Part shown: positions 1 through 5,302 of the stretch, piece by piece
How positions within the stretch are numbered: the stretch's first letter is position 1
Layout of the letters: the number at the start of each line of letters is the position of its first letter
DNA from: Anaerolineae bacterium
GTDB lineage: Bacteria > Chloroflexota > Anaerolineae > 4572-78 > NAK82
Assembly: GCA_030598425.1 (NCBI GenBank)
Contig: JAUVPY010000232.1
Coordinates: 1 to 5,302, forward strand
DNA length: 5,302 bases
Reading direction: 5' to 3'
Made by a program: the position numbers and the translations under genes
The notes under the pieces: generated by a model
The model's input: only the letters and a program-made list of their open reading frames with translations
Databases searched by the model: none
What the model was told of the DNA's origin: nothing

Positions 1-2040
1 GCCCACGAAACGGGCGCCTTTGACCTGGGTGTGTATGACCAGCCGCTCTGGAACGCAGCCCAAGGTCGGGGCTTAAGCCTGACATTGGTTCCCCACCTGG
101 GACCGACTCGCTTTGCCATCCACGTAGAGCCCATACTGTTCCTCATTGTCCCCATCTATCGCTTTGTCACCGACGATCCACGCGTACTGTTGTGGCTGCA
201 GGCAGTGGTGATAGCCTTGGGCGGCCTGCCTCTCTATGGGCTGGCCCGGCGACGACTGGCCAACGCTTGGGCTGCATCGGCCATAGTCGCTGTCTATCTC
301 CTGCTGCCCGCTCTCGAGTCAGTCAACTTGTTCGATTTTCACGCGGTGGGATTGGCGCCAACACTGTTACTAACCGCCTTGTATTTCCTGGATCGGGCCC
401 TGATAACGACTGATGACCCACGCGGCCTGTGGACTGGCACGGCCAAAATCCAAACGCCAAATCTCGACCATCAAATTTCAGATCCCAAGGGCTACCGATT
501 GGGGCGGCTAAGTGTCCGGTCTCACACATTATTTGCGGGGCTGAGTGGGCTCTTTTTCCTGCTGGCGCTTGGCACAAAAGAGGACATTTCACTGCACGTT
601 TTTATGATCGGGCTCTATCTGCTGGTGATGTGCCGCCGATGGCGGCCCGGCTTGGTGCTGACCTTAGTTGGTCTGGTCTGGTTCCTGGTCGCGTTTTATG
701 TCATCATTCCTTCCAGCCGACCTACCGGAGCTGGCTCAGCCTACGTCGGCTTTTTTGACACCTTGGGTGACACACCTCTGGAAATCGCTCTCTCGCCCAT
801 CCGCACCCCCGAAAAAGTCGTAGGGCTATTGGTGACACCCGAGAACATCCGAGCCTTGACGATGTTGACTCTGCCCCTGGCTTTCACGCCGCTGGCCGGC
901 CTGCCGGTCTTCATTCTGGCCGCCCCTACCCTGGCCATCACCCTGCTCAGCAGCAACCCGTTGATGCATCAATTGGAGACCTATCACTACGCCGCACCCG
1001 CCATTCCCTTCGTGATTCTAGCAGCGGTTGACGGAATCGCGCGCTTATCAGATATCAGATTAACAAAGCGTCCTACTACACGCTACTTATTACCTACTAC
1101 CCTTCTTCTAAGCTTGCTCGTTTTGGTCGTCTCATTGGTCTATCACTACTACCGAGGTTTCTCGCCGTTAGCGCGGCCATTTCACTGGCCCGTTGTTACG
1201 GCTCACGAGCAGATGGGAGATAGGCTGGCTGCATCCATCCCCACATCTGCACCGCTGGTCGCTCAGGCCGAACTGGTGACCTTGGCCAGCCATCGGCAGT
1301 GGATCCAAATCTGGCTCGGCCCCCTGAACGAGCGGGCTGCTTACTTTCTGTGGGATGTGTCGCATCCTGCATTCGTGAATCGGGATGGTGCCCAGGAGAA
1401 GCTGCTCTCGGATATCGCCCGGGACCCTACGGTGGGTCCGATAGCCACTCAGGATGGTTACATATTGCTGCAACGCGATGCGGCCCGGCGTCCGACCACA
1501 CCGGAGTTCTTTACCTTTGTATACGCCGAACCACCCGCCGGCGCAACCCCAGTCAACGCCACGTTCGGCAACTCGTTACAACTGGTTGCCTTCGAAACCC
1601 ATCGCAACTACGCCGACCGGGAAGCTGAGCCACTGATCACCCTCTACTGGCGCGTATTGTCTCCTCCGGAAGAGGACTACTTCATCGCCGTTTTCCTTGT
1701 GGATGACGCTGGTGAGCCGGTAGGGGTGACTCGCTATCAACAGCCGCTGACCGTCTGGTGGCCGACGAGCCGTTGGGAATCGGGGCGCACTGTCCGTCTG
1801 CTGGCCAACACCTTCCCCTGGTGGACAGGCGACCGACGGCGCTTCAGCTATGGGGTGGCGGTGGTCCGCAGCGACGAGCCGTGGGACGTGGCAGGTCGTC
1901 TGCCCGTCGTCCGAGACGATGGTGGGCCCGCTCCGCTGGACGATGGCACCCTGCTACCGTTGGTAGGATTTAACAGAGTAATGGGTATCCCGTATGAGAT
2001 TAAGGCTGAGGTTGAGGCTGCAAACGGGGGCGGACGATGA
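1..2040 (+). CDS. DUF2079 polytopic membrane protein, probable GT-C glycosyltransferase (5' end outside window)
   Basis: The frame is open from base 1 to the TGA at 2038-2040 (679 residues visible). A GTG at 31 is not the true start, because conserved sequence (GAFDLGVYDQPLWN) already runs from the window edge. DUF2079 hallmarks seen, numbered from base 1: FDLGVYDQ at 7-14, HVEPILFLIVPIY at 41-53 followed by LQAVVIALGGLPLY at 66-79, NLFDFH at 109-114, KED at 193-195, and YHYAAPAIP at 328-336. About eight to ten hydrophobic helices span residues 44-390. From about 395 the chain is soluble, and 519-660 forms a beta-rich module like those of the downstream protein. DUF2079 proteins are predicted GT-C fold membrane transferases using lipid-linked sugars; no reaction is proven for the family. 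The gene overlaps the next by 4 bp. Two 7-bp repeat tracts (445-486, 1046-1108) encode loop residues 149-162 and 349-370. Family call is firm; substrate is unknown. Confidence 0.92.
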   Translation, partial: AHETGAFDLGVYDQPLWNAAQGRGLSLTLVPHLGPTRFAIHVEPILFLIVPIYRFVTDDPRVLLWLQAVVIALGGLPLYGLARRRLANAWAASAIVAVYLLLPALESVNLFDFHAVGLAPTLLLTALYFLDRALITTDDPRGLWTGTAKIQTPNLDHQISDPKGYRLGRLSVRSHTLFAGLSGLFFLLALGTKEDISLHVFMIGLYLLVMCRRWRPGLVLTLVGLVWFLVAFYVIIPSSRPTGAGSAYVGFFDTLGDTPLEIALSPIRTPEKVVGLLVTPENIRALTMLTLPLAFTPLAGLPVFILAAPTLAITLLSSNPLMHQLETYHYAAPAIPFVILAAVDGIARLSDIRLTKRPTTRYLLPTTLLLSLLVLVVSLVYHYYRGFSPLARPFHWPVVTAHEQMGDRLAASIPTSAPLVAQAELVTLASHRQWIQIWLGPLNERAAYFLWDVSHPAFVNRDGAQEKLLSDIARDPTVGPIATQDGYILLQRDAARRPTTPEFFTFVYAEPPAGATPVNATFGNSLQLVAFETHRNYADREAEPLITLYWRVLSPPEEDYFIAVFLVDDAGEPVGVTRYQQPLTVWWPTSRWESGRTVRLLANTFPWWTGDRRRFSYGVAVVRSDEPWDVAGRLPVVRDDGGPAPLDDGTLLPLVGFNRVMGIPYEIKAEVEAANGGGR
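445..486 (+). repeat. Degenerate 7-bp tandem repeat inside the DUF2079 gene, about 6 units
   Basis: Read in steps of seven from 445, units such as AAAATCC and AAATCTC recur, with an A-rich first half and a pyrimidine-rich second half in most units. One unit (466-472) departs from the pattern. The total of 42 bp is 14 codons, encoding residues 149-162 of the polar loop between the helix ending near residue 134 and the one starting near 173. The tract is more AT-rich than its surroundings. Confidence 0.6.
1046..1108 (+). repeat. Degenerate 7-bp tandem repeat inside the DUF2079 gene, about 9 units of two kinds
   Basis: The tract opens with a perfect TATCAGA doublet (1046-1059). After two diverged units it continues as TACTACC-like units (1074-1101), including TATTACC and TACTACC side by side at 1088-1101. 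The length of 63 bp equals 21 codons and encodes residues 349-370, the basic loop before the helix starting near residue 363. Confidence 0.6.
1555..1980 (+). other. Encoded C-terminal beta-rich extracellular module of the DUF2079 protein
   Basis: Residues about 519-660. The module opens TFGNSLQLVAFE, continues with an ITLYWRV strand (about 549-555), a FIAVFLVDDAG strand, PTSRW and ESGRTV, and ends after GVAVV. The same order of strands and motifs occurs three times in the downstream protein. It follows the last membrane helix and so should face outside. The final PPG-Y turn is poorly kept here compared with the other copies. Confidence 0.65.
2026..2040 (+). promoter_or_regulatory. ATGA stop/start overlap with weak G-rich Shine-Dalgarno for the DUF2723 gene
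   Basis: The start ATG (2037-2039) shares bases with the TGA stop (2038-2040) of the DUF2079 gene. The only ribosome-binding candidate is GGGGGCGGA at 2026-2034, a poor match placed 2 bases before the ATG. This arrangement favours termination-reinitiation, so the second protein is probably made by ribosomes finishing the first. It supports this ATG over later GTG or TTG codons. Confidence 0.7.
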
Positions 2041-5000
2041 GTGCCAGCTCAGCCAAATCAGCAAACGTGCAGGTCTGCAAATCCGAATCTCCGCGGTCTG
2101 CAACCCGCGATTCGCGGTTGGCAAACTCCGATATCTCCTACTCCCTACTTCCTAAAACCTACTCCCAACTCCCTTGGGATGGATTGATTTCGGCGCTACT
2201 ATTCGTCGGCGGCCTGATCGCATATGTCCCCACATTAGCCCCGACTGTCCTCGACGGTGATGCGGCGCTATTTCAGTACACACCTTGGGTTCTAGGTGTC
2301 ACCTACCCCACCGGCTATCCGACATACATCCTGCTGGGGCGTCTATGGGCAACCCTGGTTCGCATTGGTTCGGTAGCCTACCGGATGAATCTCTTCTCAG
2401 CCGTTTGCGCGGCATTGGCTCTGGCGATTCTCTACCCAACCGCGCGCCGATTATTGCAAAGCCGCCTTGCCGCCCTGCTGGCCGTGCTTATCTTTGCCAC
2501 ACTGCCTACCTATTGGCGCTGGGCCACCGCGGCCAAGATTTATACACTGCACATTCTGCTTTTAAGCGGCATTATGTTTCTGCTGACTTGTTGTCTCAAA
2601 GAAACAACAGACCAGCAAGCTGAGAGATGGCGGCTTAGGCCACGCTATCTCTTGTTGGTTGCGATACTATTTGGCCTGGCGTTGGGCAACCACAGTACGA
2701 CCATACTGCTGGCGCCCGGTCTCTTGCTCTTCTTCTGGCTAAACTGCCGCGCATCACGCAACAAGCGTCACGCATCACGTTTCACGTATTTCGTATTGCC
2801 CTTAGTCATCATCATCCTTTCAGCGTTGCTTCTGTACCTATACGTCCCTCTGCGCGCCGAGTGGCTGCTGGTGCGTGAAGGGACATTAGCGGGCCTCACG
2901 GTACCGGTCGCCGTGGCGCAGGGATTGGTGTCCGACTTCTACGATTCTGGGTTGGGAGGTTTGGTTCGATATTTCACAGCGGCCGATTTCACGGGTGGAG
3001 TGGTGACCAACTGGGGGCTGGTGCCAGGCCAACTGAGCACCCTCTACTGGCCGTTGGTACGAGATGATTTTACCTTGTGGGGAGCGGCTCTGGGAGTTGT
3101 AGGAGCGGTCTATTACGCAGTCTGGCGGCCGCGCCGTTTCTGGCCCCTTTTCCTGATGTACGCGATGCTTATTCCGTTCGTGCTGACCTATGGTCAAGGG
3201 GAACAATCGGCTTTTCTGCTGCCATCAAGTCTGATATTGGCCATCTTCTGTGGGGCAGCGGTCGCTGGCGGGATGCGGGTTATTTCAGAGATCGGAGACT
3301 GGAGATTCAATGTAGAACTCCTTGCCCCAAATCTCCGCTCAACAATCTCCAATCTTCTCATTAAGCTCGTTCCGGCTCTCTTGATCCTGGTCCTGATCGT
3401 GGCTGTGATCTGGCTACCCGTGCAGCAGGCACGGGCGAACACAAATTGGCTGACTGACAAATGGGATGATTCAGCCTATCAGTACTGGACCGACGTGCTG
3501 GCCCATCCAATGGGGCCGGGTGCCGGGATGCTGGCTCACTGGGGTGATCTGACCACGTTCTGGTACTTGCAGCACGTGGAGGAAATCCGACCTGACCTGT
3601 ATGGCCTATTTCCCCCCGGCGAAGAGGTGGTTTTGGAATGGCTGGGAGCGGGACATGAGTTGTACATTGCCGGTCCATTGCAGGGTTGGACAGCCGGTGC
3701 GGAGACTCGCTACCAACTGTTGCCGTGGGGGCGGGTGGTGCGGCTAGCTCCGCTCGACGCCGATCCGTTGGCGCTGCTGCCTTTTCTACCGGGCGCACCC
3801 GACGATGCTGTTTATGGCGACCGGATTCGATTGTTGAAGGTGGGTGCTGAAGATCGGGTGCCATCGGGTGGGACCCTGCCGGTGATCCTAGCCTGGCAGA
3901 CGACCGGACGCCTGCCCGTCGATACCCACGTCTCGCTACGACTGGTGGAAGACGATGGAACTATCGCCGCCCAAACCGACGAAGCATTGGTCAGTGGCTG
4001 GCTGCCCGCTGATTCACTCTCCCCAGGGCGAGTGCTACTCAGCTTACATGGTTTCAAGTTGCCAGCCGGCATGCTGCCAGGTGAGTATCGCCTGCAACTG
4101 GCTCTCTTCCAGCCACGTGTGGGAGGCTGGCCCCTGGCCAACGACCGCCTCGCTCTAGATCTGGGGCCGGTAAGGGTGACCCCGGCCCGTCCGTCGGGGC
4201 CTTTAGACCCGTGGAATGAATACAAACCGCTGCGTGGTGTCAGTTTTGGCGGGAAAATCGGGCTGGTGGGTTATGATTACAGTGTGACCCGAGCCGGGCA
4301 AGGCAAAGGCTTTAGGGCAGAATTCTTGTGGCAGGCGATGCGTCCGCCCGGTGCGGACTATACGCTGGTGGTGGAGTTGGTGGATTCGGGGGGTAAGGTG
4401 TGGCGCGATTGGCGCCACATCCCAACCGATGGGCTGGCGCCGACCGGGACCTGGGCCGATGGCCAGCTGGTGCGCGATCAGGTGGCCCTGGTACTGCCAG
4501 CCGACGCGCCGCCCGGAGAAGACACCCTACGAATGCGCCTGGCATGGGAGCGGAGTGACGGCACGCGCCTGCCGGCCCGCCGATGGTCTCTGCCTGCGGG
4601 CGACAGCATCACCCTGCCGGGTGTGCGGATCGTGGAGAAGGAAAACCGACTGTTTGAGCCGCCGCCTATGGCATATGCTGCCAACGCCAATTTTGACGAC
4701 AAGGCTCAATTGCTGGGCTATGATCTGCCGACATCCCGCCTTTCCCCGGGTGATACGCTGCCTCTTACCCTGCTCTGGCGCAGTCTGACCTCAGATATGC
4801 GCGAGTCGTATACCGTTTTCGTGCATTTGGTCGGCCCAGATGGGGCCATCTACGGCCAGTGGGATAAGGAACCTGGCGAGCGGAGCAAACAGCCGACCAC
4901 CGGCTGGGTGGAGGGTGAGGTGGTGGAAGATCCTGTCCTGGTGCCCCTGTCCGCTGACGCGCCGCCAGGAACCTACCAGGTGCTGGTCGGGTTGTACCTG

Positions 5001-5093
5001 GCTCCCGACGGGCCACGCCTGCCGTTGCGTGACGGGTCAGGCAACATAATCGGGGATGCGCTGGAGTTGACACGGCTAAATGTAAGCGAGTGA
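2037..5093 (+). CDS. DUF2723 (TMEM260-like) membrane protein, probable protein O-mannosyltransferase-type GT-C enzyme with three C-terminal beta modules
   Basis: Complete 1018-residue protein. Residues 1-46 are a polar N-terminus partly built from 7-bp repeats. About 11-12 hydrophobic helices lie between 50 and 460. DUF2723 features: LDGDAALFQ at 72-80 in the first outer loop, YPTGYPTYILLG at 90-101, YRMNLFSA at 115-122, GNHSTT at 217-222 and YLYVPLRA at 267-274. Residues 461-585 are outside the helices and include HWGDLTTFWYLQ (501-512) and RPD (518-520), also typical of the family. Three beta-rich modules follow (about 585-715, 735-866, 880-1018). Human TMEM260, which shares DUF2723, is an ER O-mannosyltransferase; a related lipid-sugar-dependent transfer at the outer membrane face is inferred here. 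Conserved acidic and His positions seem changed (Glu to Leu78, His to Tyr90, Glu to Lys167), so activity is not assured. The ATG overlaps the upstream stop; GTG 2067 and TTG 2118 are alternative starts, less likely given the coupling overlap. Confidence 0.92.
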   Translation: MSASSAKSANVQVCKSESPRSATRDSRLANSDISYSLLPKTYSQLPWDGLISALLFVGGLIAYVPTLAPTVLDGDAALFQYTPWVLGVTYPTGYPTYILLGRLWATLVRIGSVAYRMNLFSAVCAALALAILYPTARRLLQSRLAALLAVLIFATLPTYWRWATAAKIYTLHILLLSGIMFLLTCCLKETTDQQAERWRLRPRYLLLVAILFGLALGNHSTTILLAPGLLLFFWLNCRASRNKRHASRFTYFVLPLVIIILSALLLYLYVPLRAEWLLVREGTLAGLTVPVAVAQGLVSDFYDSGLGGLVRYFTAADFTGGVVTNWGLVPGQLSTLYWPLVRDDFTLWGAALGVVGAVYYAVWRPRRFWPLFLMYAMLIPFVLTYGQGEQSAFLLPSSLILAIFCGAAVAGGMRVISEIGDWRFNVELLAPNLRSTISNLLIKLVPALLILVLIVAVIWLPVQQARANTNWLTDKWDDSAYQYWTDVLAHPMGPGAGMLAHWGDLTTFWYLQHVEEIRPDLYGLFPPGEEVVLEWLGAGHELYIAGPLQGWTAGAETRYQLLPWGRVVRLAPLDADPLALLPFLPGAPDDAVYGDRIRLLKVGAEDRVPSGGTLPVILAWQTTGRLPVDTHVSLRLVEDDGTIAAQTDEALVSGWLPADSLSPGRVLLSLHGFKLPAGMLPGEYRLQLALFQPRVGGWPLANDRLALDLGPVRVTPARPSGPLDPWNEYKPLRGVSFGGKIGLVGYDYSVTRAGQGKGFRAEFLWQAMRPPGADYTLVVELVDSGGKVWRDWRHIPTDGLAPTGTWADGQLVRDQVALVLPADAPPGEDTLRMRLAWERSDGTRLPARRWSLPAGDSITLPGVRIVEKENRLFEPPPMAYAANANFDDKAQLLGYDLPTSRLSPGDTLPLTLLWRSLTSDMRESYTVFVHLVGPDGAIYGQWDKEPGERSKQPTTGWVEGEVVEDPVLVPLSADAPPGTYQVLVGLYLAPDGPRLPLRDGSGNIIGDALELTRLNVSE
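2101..2120. repeat. Near-palindrome in the N-terminal coding part of the DUF2723 gene
   Basis: CAACC and GCGA on the left pair with TCGC and GGTTG on the right around a central T, with one extra C on the left. It sits within decayed repeat-like DNA; GGTCTGCAA also occurs twice nearby (2072-2080 and 2095-2103). It encodes polar residues 22-28. It may be chance or a relic of a mobile short repeat. Confidence 0.4.
2132..2173 (+). repeat. 7-bp tandem repeat in the N-terminal coding part of the DUF2723 gene, 6 units
   Basis: The clearest tract in the window: units TATCTCC, TACTCCC and TACTTCC follow in exact register, and TACTCCC returns at 2160-2166 before AACTCCC. It is 42 bp (14 codons) and encodes residues 33-46, just before the first membrane helix. 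The product (SYSLLP, then TYSQLP) resembles the peptide read from cyanobacterial CTCCCCA-type heptamer repeats. Bases 2062-2131 look like older, more decayed repeat material of the same sort. Confidence 0.75.
2751..2799 (+). repeat. 7-bp tandem repeat inside the DUF2723 gene, about 7 units
   Basis: In register from 2751, GCATCAC occurs at 2751-2757 and again at 2772-2778, with GCGTCAC and GTTTCAC between and after them and two weaker GTATT-type units at the end. It encodes residues 239-254, including the very basic stretch RNKRHASR, between the helix ending near residue 236 and the next starting near 251. A basic loop here fits the cytoplasmic side by the positive-inside rule. Confidence 0.72.
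3287..3357 (+). repeat. 7-bp repeat with inverted halves (GGAGATT / AATCTCC) inside the DUF2723 gene
   Basis: The left half has AGAGATC, GGAGACT and GGAGATT in 7-bp steps (3287-3307). The right half has AATCTCC at 3330-3336 and 3344-3350, then AATCTTC at 3351-3357. GGAGATT and AATCTCC are exact reverse complements, so the tract can form a hairpin of at least 7 bp. It encodes residues 417-441, a hydrophilic loop between the helix ending near 411 and the last helix at about 442-460. Confidence 0.72.
3789..5090 (+). repeat. Three tandem diverged copies of a beta-rich module at the C-terminus of the DUF2723 protein
   Basis: Copy A spans about residues 585-715, B 735-866 and C 880-1018. Shared landmarks in order: an opening strand (YGDRIRLLKVG in A, FGGKIGLVGYD in B, FDDKAQLLGYD in C), a short hydrophobic-W strand (ILAW, EFLWQ, LLWRS), a strand before an acidic/Gly turn (RLVEDDG, ELVDSGG, HLVGPDG), then LPAGMLPGEY, LPADAPPGED and LSADAPPGTY, and a closing RLPL-type strand in B and C. 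The layout suggests an immunoglobulin-like or carbohydrate-binding sandwich; this fold is inferred. Confidence 0.7.
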
Positions 5094-5114
5094 GCAAGCC
5101 CCAGACTAAATCCT

Positions 5115-5125
5115 CTAATTATTAG
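5115..5125. repeat. 11-bp perfect palindrome in the gap after the DUF2723 gene
   Basis: CTAAT and ATTAG flank a single T. It lies 22 bases after the DUF2723 stop. It is too short and AT-rich for a strong terminator; it could be an operator or chance. Confidence 0.3.
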
Positions 5126-5146
5126 GCGTGGTTTAACTTGACATTG

Positions 5147-5170
5147 AACTAAGCGCTTCGCGCAGTTTTT
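5147..5170 (+). terminator. Weak intrinsic-terminator-like hairpin after the glycosyltransferase operon
   Basis: AACT and GCGC on the left pair with GCGC and AGTT on the right around a TTC loop, with a two-base AA bulge, and the stem runs into five T residues (5166-5170). Position 54 bases past the stop suits an operon terminator. The bulge and the overlap of stem and T-run make it weak. Confidence 0.4.
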
Positions 5171-5195
5171 GTTAGCCCCTCAGATTTCCTCATAG

Positions 5196-5224
5196 TTTTC
5201 CCCTTACTCTCCTCGGGCTATATT
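5196..5224 (+). promoter_or_regulatory. Possible sigma-70-type promoter for the recombinase gene
   Basis: TATATT at 5219-5224 matches the -10 consensus in five of six bases. With a 17-bp spacer the -35 would be TTTTCC at 5196-5201, which matches only three of six. A perfect TTGACA occurs at 5138-5143 but has no -10 at a proper distance. Transcription would start near 5231, giving a leader of about 30 bases. Confidence 0.35.
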
Positions 5225-5252
5225 CCTGGAAACCCTTTTACTAACTCCAGGA
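5224..5252 (+). promoter_or_regulatory. Hairpin masking the recombinase ribosome binding site
   Basis: TCCTGGA at 5224-5230 is the exact reverse complement of TCCAGGA at 5246-5252, with a 15-base loop. The right arm holds the first four bases (AGGA) of the Shine-Dalgarno, so folding would hide it. A transcript starting near 5231 would lack the left arm, while read-through RNA from the upstream operon would contain both. Confidence 0.5.
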
Positions 5253-5255
5253 GGT
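5249..5255 (+). promoter_or_regulatory. Strong Shine-Dalgarno for the recombinase gene
   Basis: AGGAGGT is a full complement to the 16S rRNA 3' end and lies 6 bases before the ATG at 5262. It fixes the start of the recombinase and is far stronger than the ribosome site of the DUF2723 gene. Confidence 0.85.
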
Positions 5256-5261
5256 GTAGCC

Positions 5262-5302
5262 ATGACAACCCACTTAAGACAGCGAATGATCGAGGACATG
5301 CA
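5262..5302 (+). CDS. N-terminus of a tyrosine recombinase/integrase of the kind linked to IS91-type elements (3' end outside window)
   Basis: Only 13 complete codons are visible: MTTHLRQRMIEDM, with a partial codon after. The ATG follows a strong AGGAGGT Shine-Dalgarno by 6 bases, which makes the start convincing. From memory of the family, the string LRQRMIEDM is the usual opening of the SAM-like N-terminal DNA-binding domain of tyrosine recombinases about 300-400 residues long. These are often encoded next to an IS91-family (Y2/HUH) transposase in Planctomycetes, Chloroflexota and Proteobacteria. The catalytic R-H-R-Y residues would lie far beyond the window. Its own ribosome site and the 168-bp gap separate it from the glycosyltransferase operon, so it is probably an inserted unit rather than an operon member. 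A chromosomal XerC/D-like or integron integrase is less likely on this N-terminus, but 13 residues are thin evidence. Confidence 0.7.
   Translation, partial: MTTHLRQRMIEDM

Noticed and set aside
31..33. GTG as the start of the DUF2079 gene
   Set aside because: Family-conserved residues (GAFDLG) are encoded upstream in the same open frame, so the real start is outside the window.
445..3357. CRISPR array as an explanation for the short repeats
   Set aside because: Units are 7 bp with no spacers and lie in coding sequence; CRISPR repeats are longer and separated by unique spacers.
3361..4225. Long minus-strand reading frames opposite the DUF2723 gene (for example 3361-3864 and 3812-4225)
   Set aside because: They are antisense to a well-supported membrane protein, rich in Arg, Pro and Ser as expected for shadows of GC-rich codons, lack ribosome sites and show no recognisable domain.
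5138..5143. Perfect TTGACA -35 box
   Set aside because: No acceptable -10 hexamer lies 16-18 bp downstream; the interval falls into the terminator-like hairpin.
5146..5149. GAAC, and CTTG at 5137-5140, resembling IS91 target tetranucleotides
   Set aside because: Four-base matches are expected by chance in this length, and no element end can be recognised to go with them.
5131..5177. attC-like arrangement: GTTTAAC (fits RYYYAAC), a GCGC-TTC-GCGC centre, and GTTAGCC near the GTTRRRY form
   Set aside because: The right core breaks the consensus at one base, the arms are unequal, the whole is only 47 bp, shorter than usual attC sites, and no cassette or second site is visible. A weak terminator explains the hairpin more simply.

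Overview
The window reads as a plus-strand stretch of a Chloroflexota-like chromosome (Anaerolineae/Caldilineae type). This is an inference from three things: the pairing of two large GT-C-type membrane proteins with lipoprotein-free extracellular beta-rich tails, a moderately GC-rich composition, and degenerate 7-bp tandem repeats inside the genes. No rRNA or marker gene is present to prove the taxon.

Bases 1-2040 hold the 3'-terminal part of a DUF2079 polytopic membrane protein whose start lies left of the window. It overlaps by ATGA (2037-2040) a complete 1018-residue DUF2723 protein (2037-5093), a relative of the TMEM260-type protein O-mannosyltransferases. Both look like GT-C fold glycosyltransferases that would use a lipid-linked sugar at the outer face of the membrane. 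Both carry the same kind of soluble beta-rich module at the C-terminus, once in the first protein and three times in tandem in the second. The overlap implies co-transcription and translational coupling, so the two probably act in one surface glycosylation process. The acceptor and sugar cannot be read from the sequence.

Five short tracts with a 7-bp period (445-486, 1046-1108, 2132-2173, 2751-2799, 3287-3357) lie inside the two reading frames. Each has a different unit, and each falls in a predicted hydrophilic N-terminus or inter-helix loop. They look like heptameric repeats that spread into tolerant parts of the proteins.

Bases 5094-5261 are a 168-bp non-coding gap with a weak terminator-like hairpin, a small palindrome, a possible -10 box, and a hairpin whose right arm contains the ribosome binding site of the next gene. 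At 5262 a new gene begins; its 13 visible residues match the start of the tyrosine recombinases that commonly accompany IS91-type transposases, so the right edge of the window probably enters a mobile element.
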